This document shows, piece after piece, positions 44,569 through 54,206 of a stretch of DNA of 64,000 nt. The first letter of the stretch is position 1. Every line of letters begins with the position of its first letter. A program made the position numbers and the translations under genes. The stretch spans positions 33,328 through 97,327 of the forward strand of contig JBCCXA010000012.1 in the NCBI GenBank assembly GCA_039192515.1. Direction: 5' to 3'. The notes under the pieces are model-generated. The model searched no databases. It was not told the origin of the DNA and worked only from the letters and a program-made list of their open reading frames with translations. This DNA is from Verrucomicrobiota bacterium. GTDB lineage: Bacteria > Verrucomicrobiota > Verrucomicrobiia > Methylacidiphilales > JBCCWR01.

Positions 44569-46866
44569 ATGTCCGAAGAATTTCCAACGACTGACCAGAA
44601 AAAAAGCCTCTATGATCGCTTAGGAGGAAATTCAGCTATCGAATCAACGGTGATTCGTCTATATGAGAGAATTCTTGAAGATGAGTTACTTGCACCTTTT
44701 TTTGAGAATGTTGATGTCAATGAACTAATGGATCAACAAAAAGTTTACTTGGCAAAGGTTCTGGGAGGCCCCCTGCTCAGTGACGCTCAGCCCATGAAAG
44801 AGGTCCATGAGAGTTTAAACATTGATACTAAGCATATGGCCAAAGTCACTCAACACTTGGAGGAAACTCTTCAATGGCTTGAGACTGATAATGATACTAT
44901 TAATGAAGTGATTAAAGCAGTAAGTGATTCTTCCAGCGAAATGATCAAAGAAAAGGAAACAGAACTTACCCCGGTAAATCGAGTCCAAAAAAGTGATTCC
45001 AATGAAAACGAGTTGGAGAATGAGGAAAAACCCATGGAAAAACACATGACAGAAAATGGCAACCGCTTGTCTGCTGAAGTAAGAGAATCAGAATCAAATG
45101 GCGCGGTAGATCAAGAAAGAATTCTAAGACGTGATCTCAAAGAAGCTAATAGCAATACCAGGGCAGTTCTTGATGTCGTTGAAAGGCTTGCACAAGCAGA
45201 AACGGAAACAGAAGCAGCTAAAATTGTGCTTGATACGGTGCGTAAGGGCTTTGGTTGGGCTTACGCCTCTTATTGGAAGGTGGATGAAAAAGAGAATGTG
45301 CTCAAGTTTTCCGTAGAATCAGGCCAAGTGAATGAAGAATTTCGTCTCGTTACTCAAACAGCTACTTTTTCCGAAGGAAAGGGTTTGTCGGGAAGAGCTT
45401 GGAGGACTAGAGATCTATATTTCACCCTAGATATGGGTAGTATGGAAGACTGTTGTCGTGCACCCATCGCTAAGAAAGCGGGTGTAAAATCTGGCCTTTG
45501 CTTTCCAATTATTTTGAATAACAAAGTCTATGGAACCATGGATTTTTTTGCCTTGGAAACCTTGACTTTATCAGATGAGCGCATGGATGCCTTGCGCAGA
45601 GTAGGCTTTATTATATCTGCTGCACTAGAAAGCCTTGAGAGAAAAGCGGAGATGGCAAGAGTGAAGTGCATGATGGACAATGCTCCAATTAATATTATGT
45701 CTACTGACTTAGATCTAAATATTAATTACTTGAATCCTGCATCAGTCAGGACATTAACGCAGATACAAAATTTACTGCCAGTGCCTGTGGATAAATTAAT
45801 GGGCCAATGTATTGATATTTTTCATAAGGACCCATCTCATCAAAGAAAGATTTTAGCTGATCCTGCCAATTTACCGTTAAATGCAAAAATTAAGTTAGGC
45901 CCGGAGACACTGGATTTAAATGTAAGCGCTGTTTTGGATAATAAGGGTAATTATGTAGGGCCTATGGTGACGTGGTCAGTGATCACAGATAAACTTATTC
46001 TAGAAAAGAGAAAGCAAGAAATGGCCGAAGGCTTAAGGGAAACTTTGAACACTGTATCAAATAACGCGCAGTCCTTGGCATCAGCATCTGAGGAACTTTC
46101 TTCGACAAGCCAGCATATGAAATCGAATGCCGAGGAAACGGCTAACCAAGCCAATGTGGTTTCCATCTCCTCAGATGAAGTAAGTAAAAATGTAGCAACT
46201 GTTGCTGCGAGTGCAGAAGAGATGAGTGTCTCTGTTTCCGAAATCGCCAAGAATGCTACAGATGCTGCCAAAGTGGCAACACAGGCAGTAGCGGTCGCCA
46301 ACGAAACGAATAAGACTGTGAACAAGTTGGGTGAGAGTAGTATTGAGATTGGTAAAGTTATTAAGGTTATCACTTCCATTGCACAACAGACAAATCTATT
46401 GGCACTAAATGCAACAATTGAGGCAGCTCGAGCGGGTGAGGCAGGTAAAGGCTTTGCGGTAGTCGCCAATGAGGTTAAAGAGTTAGCAAAGCAAACAGCG
46501 ACAGCTACTGAGGATATCAGCGGAAAAATTGGCACCATTCAATCTGATACTCAGGGTGCAGTAGAAGCTATCAATCAGATAGGATCTATCATCAATCAAA
46601 TTAATGATATTCAAAATACTATAGCTAGCGCTGTAGAGGAGCAAACAGCGACAACCAATGAGATAGCAAGAAATGCTTCTGAAGCTGCCAAAGGCAGCGA
46701 AGATATTAATAAAAATATCGCATCCGTTTCTGAGGCTGCACAGAGCACTCAAGAAGGAGCTGGTAGCACTTTGAAGGCTGCAAAAGAGTTAGCCCAACTA
46801 TCTGAAGAACTTAACCGTGTAGTAGAAGAAGAGAAAGCGCGTGCAGCAGAGAACGAGAAGAAATAA
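44569..46866 (+). CDS. Soluble chemoreceptor: truncated globin, GAF, PAS, MCP signalling domain
   Basis: 765 residues, no membrane segment. Residues ~13-120 are a truncated (2/2) hemoglobin: [14 protein letters not shown], Tyr32 (B10), [13 protein letters not shown] with Gln57 (E11), and proximal His80 (F8) in [10 protein letters not shown], the residue set of trHbN. Residues ~200-365 are a GAF domain with a CC pair in EDCCRAP. A PAS domain follows (~370-480; [20 protein letters not shown]), then a methyl-accepting signalling domain with the hairpin tip [20 protein letters not shown]. It is predicted to sense O2 or NO through heme and signal to CheA. Globin-coupled receptors normally use a 3/3 globin, so a truncated globin here is unusual. 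Confidence 0.9.
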   Translation: MSEEFPTTDQKKSLYDRLGGNSAIESTVIRLYERILEDELLAPFFENVDVNELMDQQKVYLAKVLGGPLLSDAQPMKEVHESLNIDTKHMAKVTQHLEETLQWLETDNDTINEVIKAVSDSSSEMIKEKETELTPVNRVQKSDSNENELENEEKPMEKHMTENGNRLSAEVRESESNGAVDQERILRRDLKEANSNTRAVLDVVERLAQAETETEAAKIVLDTVRKGFGWAYASYWKVDEKENVLKFSVESGQVNEEFRLVTQTATFSEGKGLSGRAWRTRDLYFTLDMGSMEDCCRAPIAKKAGVKSGLCFPIILNNKVYGTMDFFALETLTLSDERMDALRRVGFIISAALESLERKAEMARVKCMMDNAPINIMSTDLDLNINYLNPASVRTLTQIQNLLPVPVDKLMGQCIDIFHKDPSHQRKILADPANLPLNAKIKLGPETLDLNVSAVLDNKGNYVGPMVTWSVITDKLILEKRKQEMAEGLRETLNTVSNNAQSLASASEELSSTSQHMKSNAEETANQANVVSISSDEVSKNVATVAASAEEMSVSVSEIAKNATDAAKVATQAVAVANETNKTVNKLGESSIEIGKVIKVITSIAQQTNLLALNATIEAARAGEAGKGFAVVANEVKELAKQTATATEDISGKIGTIQSDTQGAVEAINQIGSIINQINDIQNTIASAVEEQTATTNEIARNASEAAKGSEDINKNIASVSEAAQSTQEGAGSTLKAAKELAQLSEELNRVVEEEKARAAENEKK

Positions 46867-46905
46867 TCCAATTGTTTTCAGACCTTTAAAATAGATGAGC
46901 TTGAG

Positions 46906-48108
46906 ATGCCTGCAGCGCCCACAATCCATCTCCTAGGGATCAGCTATCATAGAGCTCCGGCGGAGGTTAGGGAGTCGATGACTTTCAATCAGCACGCAAT
47001 TTATCAATTTTTATCTCTTTCGAGGGAGCGTTTTCCTGGAGCCGAGGTTGTGATTTTATCAACCTGCAATAGAACAGAGTTCTACTTAACACTAGGGGAG
47101 AATAGTAAAATTTCAGATTGGCTGGCTCTTATTCGTGAATTTAGGCCACATGCCCCGGCTATTCATGAGACATGTTATCGATATCATTATGAGAGTGGGG
47201 AAGCTTTTAATCATTTAGCGAAAGTGGCAAGTGGACTAGACTCATCTGTGCTAGGAGACTCTCACATATTAGGGCAAGTCAAGAAAGCCTTTGCTTATGC
47301 CAGTGAACAAGGAGCATGTGGAAAGTGGTTAAATGAGTTGTTCAAGCGCACCATACGAGTTGTTAAAAAAGCTAGGGCTCAGACGGATATAGGCTACGGA
47401 GCCGCTAGTGTAGGTTCAGCTTTAGCAGAAATGATTGCCGAACAAGAGAGGTTGGCAAAGTTAGGGAGCTCAAGAATTCTCGTGATAGGTGCTGGTAGCA
47501 CTGCTAGAGATATTGGCAGGCATCTTGCCAAAAGTAAATCGAGAGAGCTTATCTTTATGAATAGAACTTGGGATCGAGCTGTCAATCTAGCTCAAGAGTG
47601 TGGAGGATGTGCCAATGTGATTGAGCAGTTAGAATCTGTAGCAAGTGATGTGGATATCATTGTTACGGCTACCAGTTGTCCTAGACCGATTTTGCGAAAG
47701 GAAGTTTTGGGCAAACTAGTAAATCATAAGCATCATCTCATTCTATTTGATGCAAGCATGCCTAGAAATATTGAGTCAGGTTCTGGTTTGAAAGTCATTA
47801 CCATAGACAGCATTCGAGCAAAACAGTCATACGCATTAGAACGACGTCAACATGCAGTACACGAAGTAGAGAGATTAATAGCATTAAGTTTAGTTGAATG
47901 GCAGAAATGGTTGTCTTGCCAACCTCAGGAAGAGGCTATTAAAGAGCTCTATTTATCAGTTGATTCTTTCAGCGAAAAGTTAGCCGACCGTTTTTTACAT
48001 ACGATTTCTGAAGAAGAAACAATGTATGAGATTCATAAAGAGCTGAAAAATTTCTTACATGCACACGTAAGACGTCTGAGGGAATTACATTTTTCGTCAC
48101 AAGGTTAG
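46906..48108 (+). CDS. hemA: Glutamyl-tRNA reductase
   Basis: 400 residues, full length. Catalytic Cys in VVILSTCNRTEFY; HLLGISYHRAPAEVRE at the N-terminus; SGLDSSVLGDSHILGQVKKAF; NADPH domain from ILVIGAGSTARDIGRHL; C-terminal dimerisation helix. It makes glutamate-1-semialdehyde, committing glutamyl-tRNA to heme. It lies 40 bases after the globin receptor and touches the ABC1 kinase, inside the chemosensory run, an unusual location for a housekeeping gene. Confidence 0.95.
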   Translation: MPAAPTIHLLGISYHRAPAEVRESMTFNQHAIYQFLSLSRERFPGAEVVILSTCNRTEFYLTLGENSKISDWLALIREFRPHAPAIHETCYRYHYESGEAFNHLAKVASGLDSSVLGDSHILGQVKKAFAYASEQGACGKWLNELFKRTIRVVKKARAQTDIGYGAASVGSALAEMIAEQERLAKLGSSRILVIGAGSTARDIGRHLAKSKSRELIFMNRTWDRAVNLAQECGGCANVIEQLESVASDVDIIVTATSCPRPILRKEVLGKLVNHKHHLILFDASMPRNIESGSGLKVITIDSIRAKQSYALERRQHAVHEVERLIALSLVEWQKWLSCQPQEEAIKELYLSVDSFSEKLADRFLHTISEEETMYEIHKELKNFLHAHVRRLRELHFSSQG

Positions 48109-49671
48109 ATGACAAGTTTCGTGAAACCAGCACTTAATCGCTCAATGGAACTAGGGAAGCTTTTTGTGGAGAGCGTGCATGCTGCCCGTTACAGAGATCG
48201 TCCTCAATCAGAAATTTATAAAGACCGAGTGATAAGCCGGTTAGGACTTATGCATGGTTTACCACAGAAAATTGGTCAGATATTATCATTTTCAGAGTTG
48301 AAAGATGGCGGAGTTGCCTTTTCTAGATTAAATGAATATGAAGCTACTATGTCACTTAGTCTTGTAGAAGAGCAATTCTTCAAGTCCTTTCAAAAAGAGT
48401 TTAAAGATGTCTTTGAGTGGGTAGATAGTGATGGGATCTCAGCATCAATTGGTCAAGTCCACAAAGCATGCTTACTAGGTGGTAAGGTTGTCGCCCTGAA
48501 ATGCCAATACCCAGAGATACATGATGCAATTCACACAGATCTTAAGGCTTTAGGTTGGCTTACAAAACCAGTGGGTGGGCTAGATAAGGGCTTTGACTTA
48601 CAAGCATATAAAAGAGAAATCGGCTACCATATAGAACAGGAGTTGGATTACCACCATGAAGCCGAGCAGCAACTTAAAATGCAGCATCTTGTCCAGTCCT
48701 TGGGTAATCGTGTTATGGTGCCGAAGGTTATCAGTGAATGGAGCAGCAGTTCTTTCCTGACCACTGAATGGTTAGAGGGTCAGGCTTTTACAAAAGTTCA
48801 TGATTGGGAGCGTCAAGATAAAGAGGCGTTAGCAGAAGTGCTTTTGGAGTTATTTTTAACCAGCTTTTTAGAATGGGGCTACATTCATGGGGATCCTCAT
48901 CCAGGTAATTACCGCTTCATCAAAGCAACGGATAGCGTCCGAGTGGGTCTACTCGACTTCGGTTGTACAAAGAATGTAAGCAGTGAGACCCGGCAAGCTT
49001 TGATCCATCTTATTGATATGCATATTGAAACTAACAGAATAAATCAAGAAGCTGTTTGGAATGCATTGCTTCTGCTAGGATTTAACGCTGATCTATTAGC
49101 TCCACTGAAAGATCGAATGGTTCTTGTTAGTGAGATATTATTTGAACCCTTTAAAGTAAAAGGTTCTTATCAGGTTACTAAATGGAATTTGAGTAGTCGC
49201 TTATCCGAAGTGCTTGGAGAACATCGCATGACCTTTCGAACGGCTGGTCCTCCAGAGATGATATATGTTGTCCGAGCTTACCAAGGCCTCATTCAGTATT
49301 TAAAGGCTTTAAATGTAACTGTTTCTTGGCAACTGATTTACCAAAAAGTCCGCGATAATATCCGCTTGGGAAAGCTGAATTTGGGTCGAGATACTATAAA
49401 GGAGGAAGTGAGCTCAGTCTCTGAGATGAAATCAGAACTATTACGAATAAGAGTTTCAGAAGGCCCCATTACAAAAGTAGATCTTACCTTTAATGCACGA
49501 GCTGTTGATAACTTGGAAGACCTGGTTCCTGAAGAATTTAAGGATAGATTGGAAAAGCACACTATTGATTTGAATCAAGTGATCCAAGATACTCAAAAAA
49601 GTTATTACGCTCCTGGTGATCTTATTCAAATTCTCGATAATCAAAAGAAAGTAAGAATTTGGTTAGAATAA
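48109..49671 (+). CDS. ABC1/UbiB-type atypical kinase family protein
   Basis: 520 residues. The KxGQ motif is in GLPQKIGQILSF; ASIGQVHKACLLGGKVVALK supplies the ATP Lys; YIHGDPHPGNYRF and VGLLDFGCTK are the catalytic and metal motifs of the UbiB/AarF group. Some members assist ubiquinone synthesis as ATPases. The last ~90 residues extend past the kinase fold and are helical. Its ATG follows the hemA stop directly, implying coupled expression; there is no ubi or menaquinone gene nearby. Confidence 0.88.
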   Translation: MTSFVKPALNRSMELGKLFVESVHAARYRDRPQSEIYKDRVISRLGLMHGLPQKIGQILSFSELKDGGVAFSRLNEYEATMSLSLVEEQFFKSFQKEFKDVFEWVDSDGISASIGQVHKACLLGGKVVALKCQYPEIHDAIHTDLKALGWLTKPVGGLDKGFDLQAYKREIGYHIEQELDYHHEAEQQLKMQHLVQSLGNRVMVPKVISEWSSSSFLTTEWLEGQAFTKVHDWERQDKEALAEVLLELFLTSFLEWGYIHGDPHPGNYRFIKATDSVRVGLLDFGCTKNVSSETRQALIHLIDMHIETNRINQEAVWNALLLLGFNADLLAPLKDRMVLVSEILFEPFKVKGSYQVTKWNLSSRLSEVLGEHRMTFRTAGPPEMIYVVRAYQGLIQYLKALNVTVSWQLIYQKVRDNIRLGKLNLGRDTIKEEVSSVSEMKSELLRIRVSEGPITKVDLTFNARAVDNLEDLVPEEFKDRLEKHTIDLNQVIQDTQKSYYAPGDLIQILDNQKKVRIWLE

Positions 49672-49699
49672 AACTTCAATGAAGTGAAAGGTATCTTTT

Positions 49700-50068
49700 A
49701 TGCGAATGCTCATCATAGATGATTCAAAGACAATGAGAAACTTCCTAGCAATCATTGCTGAGGAATGTGAGTTTAAAACAGATCAAGCTAAGGATGGTCA
49801 GGATGCACTGGAAGTCTTAGGTAGCCGTGATCCATTTGATATAGCTTTAGTTGATTGGGATATGCCGCGAATGAATGGTCTAGATTTTGTGAAAGCAGTT
49901 CGAGCTAAATCCGAGTATAACGAAATGAAGATGATGATGGTTACTACGCATACAGCTATTGATGAGGTTGCGGAAGCCCTAACAGAGGGTGCTAATGATT
50001 TCCTTATGAAGCCTCTTACAAAAGAGATGTTGCAAGATAAATTAAAGTTACTCGGCTTCAACTTCTAA
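49700..50068 (+). CDS. Second CheY-like response regulator
   Basis: 122-residue receiver with acidic pair in MLIIDDSKTMRNF, phospho-Asp in ALVDWDMPRMNGLDF, Thr in VTTHTA and Lys in FLMKPLTKEML. It differs from the operon's first CheY and is the usual small receiver found before cheB in this type of cluster. It may be a phosphate sink or the true output. Confidence 0.9.
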   Translation: MRMLIIDDSKTMRNFLAIIAEECEFKTDQAKDGQDALEVLGSRDPFDIALVDWDMPRMNGLDFVKAVRAKSEYNEMKMMMVTTHTAIDEVAEALTEGANDFLMKPLTKEMLQDKLKLLGFNF

Positions 50069-50077
50069 GCTATCACT

Positions 50078-51163
50078 ATGTCCTCCATAAGAGTACTTGT
50101 TGTCGATGACGCTGTGGTTATGCAGCAGATATTGACTGAAGTCTTGGGAAGTGATCCAGATATCACGGTTAGTGGAGCTGTTCCCAATGGGAGACTAGCT
50201 TTGATGCAAATTCCGCGGGTAAAACCGGACATAGTTACCTTAGATATTGAAATGCCTGAGATGGATGGGCTAGAGACTCTCAAAGAGATCCGTAAACATT
50301 ATCCTAAACTTCCTGTTATTATGCTTAGCGCACTGACCGAGAAAGGCGGGGAAACCACGCTTAATGCACTTGCCAGTGGCGCAAGTGACTACGTCACAAA
50401 GCCCGAGAAAGTAAATAATATTATGGAGTGCATCGAAAGGTTGACGACTGAGTTGATTCCTAAAATTAAGACTTTATGTTCCAGTGTACCAGCAAAAAAT
50501 CTTCCTACAATTTCTTCAAAAGCAAGAAGCCTGGTTAGTTCTAGGCTAAACACTTGCTCTATTAAAGGTTTATCTATCCCTAGAATAGTAGCTATTGGTT
50601 CTTCGACTGGTGGACCTAATGCCCTTGCTCAGATTTTTAAGACCATGCCTCAAAATATAGAGGTGCCTATTGTTATAGTGCAGCATATGCCTCCCATGTT
50701 TACTAAAATTTTGGCAGAACGCTTGGACGGAGAGTCCAAGTTTAGTATTAAAGAAGCTGAGGATGGAGAGAAACTTTTGCCTAATCATGCTTATCTAGCA
50801 CCTGGTGGGTTTCACATGGGCTTAAAAAATAGTGGTAGTGATGTTTTCATAGCATTAAATCAGAATCCTCAAGAGAATTCGTGCCGCCCTGCAGTTGATG
50901 TTCTGTTCAGGGATGTTGCTAGAATATTTGGACAGAATGTTCTGGGAGTTGTTTTGACAGGTATGGGTCAGGATGGTTTATGCGGTTCTGAAGTGATCTG
51001 TGAGAACGGTGGAAAAATTATTGTTCAAGATAAGGAAACAAGTGTCGTATGGGGTATGCCGGGATGCATAGCGGAGGCTAATTTAGCAGACAATATTATT
51101 TCTATAGACAAAGTTAATGAAGAAATTTTAAAGCGCCTAAAATGGAGGGAAATGGTAGCATGA
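50078..51163 (+). CDS. cheB: Chemotaxis protein-glutamate methylesterase CheB
   Basis: 361 residues: N-terminal receiver (VLVVDDAVVMQQI, TLDIEMPEMDGLE), then the methylesterase with catalytic Ser in IGSSTGGPNALA, His in IVIVQHMPPMFTK and Asp in VLTGMGQDG. It removes methyl groups from receptors and also provides feedback when phosphorylated by CheA. Nine bases after the small CheY, 25 before cheR. Confidence 0.96.
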   Translation: MSSIRVLVVDDAVVMQQILTEVLGSDPDITVSGAVPNGRLALMQIPRVKPDIVTLDIEMPEMDGLETLKEIRKHYPKLPVIMLSALTEKGGETTLNALASGASDYVTKPEKVNNIMECIERLTTELIPKIKTLCSSVPAKNLPTISSKARSLVSSRLNTCSIKGLSIPRIVAIGSSTGGPNALAQIFKTMPQNIEVPIVIVQHMPPMFTKILAERLDGESKFSIKEAEDGEKLLPNHAYLAPGGFHMGLKNSGSDVFIALNQNPQENSCRPAVDVLFRDVARIFGQNVLGVVLTGMGQDGLCGSEVICENGGKIIVQDKETSVVWGMPGCIAEANLADNIISIDKVNEEILKRLKWREMVA

Positions 51164-51188
51164 GCAATGGATTGGGAATCGAGAAGCT

Positions 51189-52037
51189 ATGCGTGTAAGT
51201 GCGGAAGATTTTCATTATGTTCAAGGCCTTATTCAGCACTTGGCGGCTATTGCTTTAGAGCCTGGTAAGGAGTACTTGGTTGAGACAAGACTTACTCCTT
51301 TGGTTGAGAAGGAAGGTATGTCAACTATTCAAGAATTAGTAAACGTTCTAAGATCTTCAACTTGTCCCCAAGAGCTAAAAGATAAAGTTGTCGATGCCAT
51401 GACAACCAATGAGACTTCGTTCTTTAGGGATATTCATCCCTTTGATACTTTAAGAACGGATATCATGCCAGATATCATTAAGCGCCAGGCTGATATCAAA
51501 ACACTTCATATATGGTGTGCAGCTTGCTCAACTGGTCAGGAACCCTATACTATTTCTATGGTTCTCCACGAACATTTCCCGGAGATTGTTAAAGACTGGA
51601 ATGTGCAAATTTTAGCTACAGATATTTCTAATCGAGTACTCTCCCAGGCAGAGAGTGGAAGGTTTGGTCAGTTAGAGGTAAATAGAGGCCTCCCTGCTAT
51701 TTACCTTATTAAATATTTTTCCAAAGATAAAGATGGTGCTTGGGTGGTCAAAGATGAGGTGCGTCGCTTGATTAAATTTGAAAAAGTTAATTTGATAAAG
51801 CCTTGGGGCTATTTACCCACTTTTGATGTTATTTTTATTAGGAATGTTTTGATTTACTTTGATGTAGATACTAAACGCGGAATCCTAAATAATATTTGTA
51901 GACAACTCCATCCTGATGGTTATTTATTTATGGGCACCTCAGAAAGCGTATTGCATATCAGTAATGTTTTGAAACCTAATCATGTTGGTCACAGCACAGT
52001 CTTTCGTAAGATATTAGCTGGGGCAGAGTTTACCTAG
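51189..52037 (+). CDS. cheR: Chemotaxis protein methyltransferase CheR
   Basis: 282 residues. N-terminal helical domain with TTNETSFFRDIHPFDTLR, SAM-binding WCAACSTGQEPYTIS and the FIRNVLIYFD motif. It methylates receptor glutamates; the C-terminal pentapeptide tether that enteric receptors use is not visible on the globin receptor. Last gene of the run. It is convergent with the STAS gene, 72 bases away. Confidence 0.95.
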   Translation: MRVSAEDFHYVQGLIQHLAAIALEPGKEYLVETRLTPLVEKEGMSTIQELVNVLRSSTCPQELKDKVVDAMTTNETSFFRDIHPFDTLRTDIMPDIIKRQADIKTLHIWCAACSTGQEPYTISMVLHEHFPEIVKDWNVQILATDISNRVLSQAESGRFGQLEVNRGLPAIYLIKYFSKDKDGAWVVKDEVRRLIKFEKVNLIKPWGYLPTFDVIFIRNVLIYFDVDTKRGILNNICRQLHPDGYLFMGTSESVLHISNVLKPNHVGHSTVFRKILAGAEFT

Positions 52038-52109
52038 TAGTTTAGCTTGATAAAATAGTGCCATAGCCTATTCATTTACAAATCTGGGTGATAATGATTT
52101 GGAGTCAAG

Positions 52110-52451
52110 TCAATGGGGGTTTCCAACTTTCCTGACTTTTATCTCTTTTCCCAAGAAATTTATTTTCTTTAGGACTCTGTCAACATGTATGCTAGAGACT
52201 AGTATTTCTATCTCAGCGTCTAAAGATTTTGCAAATTTGATTAATGAAATAATGAGGTTTAGCCCGGTAGAATCGATTAATTTTGTTTGTATGAGATTAA
52301 TTTTTAATGAGCACCATTTTTCTGACATACCTCTGATTCTTTTAAGGGTGTCTTCAATAGGTTCGATTTTTTCAATAACATTATTTGAACTTAAATCGCC
52401 TTGAAAAAATAAGCTCAAAGATTTTTTTTCTGAATCAAATTGGAGTTCCAT
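52110..52451 (-). CDS. STAS-domain anti-sigma factor antagonist
   Basis: 113 residues with a STAS fold. The phospho-acceptor Ser is in LIDSTGLNLIISLIKF, the typical DSxGL site of SpoIIAA/RsbV. It is expected to be phosphorylated by a serine kinase and dephosphorylated by a PP2C. The gene 20 bases upstream on this strand encodes both activities in one protein, so the two form a partner-switching pair. No sigma factor is nearby. Confidence 0.9.
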   Translation of the reverse strand: MELQFDSEKKSLSLFFQGDLSSNNVIEKIEPIEDTLKRIRGMSEKWCSLKINLIQTKLIDSTGLNLIISLIKFAKSLDAEIEILVSSIHVDRVLKKINFLGKEIKVRKVGNPH

Positions 52452-52471
52452 ATTTATTCCTCAATTATTCA

Positions 52472-54037
52472 TTAAATACTAAATATAAGCCTAGTGTGTG
52501 CTCCATTATTTAAGCTTTTAAATTCGTCTGCTAAGGCATTTACCAGAGATAGTCCTAACGATTGATGTTCATTGCTTTCCATGTCTATTTCAATGGCATC
52601 AGAAAATTCAAAATCATGTCCAGCACCCTCATCATTAATAAGAATCTTTAGGAGGCTATTTTCGTAGTTATAGGAAATCTGAATTCTAAAATTTTTGTCT
52701 GCTTTGCCTTGGCATCCATGTTCAAAAGCGTTTATAGCTAATTCTCTAATACACAGTAGGATGTCTAGCAGTTTATCTTCTTTAATTGTAGGAATTGCTA
52801 ACCTAATGCTCTGATTCCAGACTTCTTGTATTTCGTCAATTTTATTCCCCCTATCACCCTCATGTGTTTCTGATAGAATAGGAATATAGACGTTGTCACT
52901 ATTGAAAAGGGATATAGGAATACTAATCCTCAGCAAAGAGATATCGTCAGGTGGGTTCTTTAAATAGGGTGAATCCAAGGCTTGTTCTTTGCAGTAAAGT
53001 AAATGGTAGGCCATGGCAAAAGGGTCGACTCCTGAGGACAAGGCTAAATCCTCAATACCGTCACTCCATAAAAGCAAAGAGCTGCCTTTATCTAGGTCTA
53101 GTTCAAAAGTTTCTAACTCAAGCTCATCAAACCATCCTAAAGGACAGCTACCTTCCTTTGTGATAACCATTTCATTGCCATCAGGTTTACAAAATTTTAT
53201 AGAAGGTAAACCACTATTGATAACCGTCGCTTTAAAATCGCAATTATTTTTGTGCTCAATTAAAATAGCTGTTAGACATAAAGAGGTCGTTACTGTTGGT
53301 AAATCTGCTTGGTTACCAAGTTGTTTGCCCCATTCTCTCAATAGGTAGGTGTTAAAATACTTGATAATATCTAGAATATCTGAACCATTTTCTAGCATGC
53401 CTCTTAGGATCCCCCTGAAGAAGGTAGAGATAAATCCCGCCTTTAGATCATGTCCTGAAACATCAATTAGAATGATGATGGTTTCCTGCTCCGAGATTGG
53501 GAAAAATGTCATAGCATCTCCGCCAATTTCATTTTTCGGATGATTAAAAAGTTCTATATCAAAGGGTAGATCTTCTGGAATATTTTCTACCAAATAGCGC
53601 TGGAACTCGTTGATTTCAGCTAAGGCCTCTTGTTTGGCAAAAGCAGACCTCTTACTGTCTGTAATTTCTATAGCTTTGGAAACTGAGTTGAGCAACGAAT
53701 GAACTTGAGGGGGTTTTCTGAGAAAATCGACTGCACCACCTTTGAATACTTTTCGAACTGTAGCGGATTCATTGTCGCTAGTCATCATGATTGTAGCCAG
53801 TTCAGGAATGTTTGTTTTGGTCCATTTGATGAGTTCGTATCCGTCAATATCCGCCATATGGTTGTCAGTTATGACACAATCATAGGGTTCAGTTTCATAA
53901 TTTGATAGGATATTGATAGCTTCACGCCCAGAAGAAGCCTCAGACGTTAGGTATTTATGTTTTCCTAGCATCAGATGTAAAATTTCGCGTACGACCTTAT
54001 CATCGTCCACAATGAGGACTTTGTTCTGTTTCTGCAT
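52472..54037 (-). CDS. Receiver / PP2C phosphatase / HATPase fusion regulator
   Basis: 521 residues in three parts. Receiver (1-~120) with VLIVDDDKVVREI and phospho-Asp in VITDNHMADIDG. PP2C/SpoIIE-like phosphatase (~150-365) with DVSGHDLKAGFISTFFRG and LLLWSDGIEDL. HATPase of the anti-sigma serine-kinase type (~385-521) with N-box LCIRELAINAFEHG and NDEGAGHDF. A PP2C and a kinase of opposing action on one chain, under a receiver, suit phosphate-controlled switching of the STAS partner encoded next. It lies tail-to-tail with the che run, so CheA could be the phosphodonor; unproven. Confidence 0.92.
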   Translation of the reverse strand: MQKQNKVLIVDDDKVVREILHLMLGKHKYLTSEASSGREAINILSNYETEPYDCVITDNHMADIDGYELIKWTKTNIPELATIMMTSDNESATVRKVFKGGAVDFLRKPPQVHSLLNSVSKAIEITDSKRSAFAKQEALAEINEFQRYLVENIPEDLPFDIELFNHPKNEIGGDAMTFFPISEQETIIILIDVSGHDLKAGFISTFFRGILRGMLENGSDILDIIKYFNTYLLREWGKQLGNQADLPTVTTSLCLTAILIEHKNNCDFKATVINSGLPSIKFCKPDGNEMVITKEGSCPLGWFDELELETFELDLDKGSSLLLWSDGIEDLALSSGVDPFAMAYHLLYCKEQALDSPYLKNPPDDISLLRISIPISLFNSDNVYIPILSETHEGDRGNKIDEIQEVWNQSIRLAIPTIKEDKLLDILLCIRELAINAFEHGCQGKADKNFRIQISYNYENSLLKILINDEGAGHDFEFSDAIEIDMESNEHQSLGLSLVNALADEFKSLNNGAHTRLIFSI

Positions 54038-54206
54038 GATCTGCTAAAGGTGTTTCATCCCAATAGAAAGATCGGCCTAAAGAAATGAAGTATGAGGACA
54101 AGGCGTAATAAAATCTCTTCTGAGCTAGAGATTAGGATCTTGAGTAAAACTTTCTTTGTTTTCTGAAATCACGTGCTAGCTTCCCATTCCTAGAATCATT
54201 TAATTA

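Noticed and set aside
45951..46538. Minus-strand open frame of 195 residues inside the globin receptor gene
   Set aside because: Shadow of the low-complexity MCP coiled coil on the opposite strand; no start context or domain.
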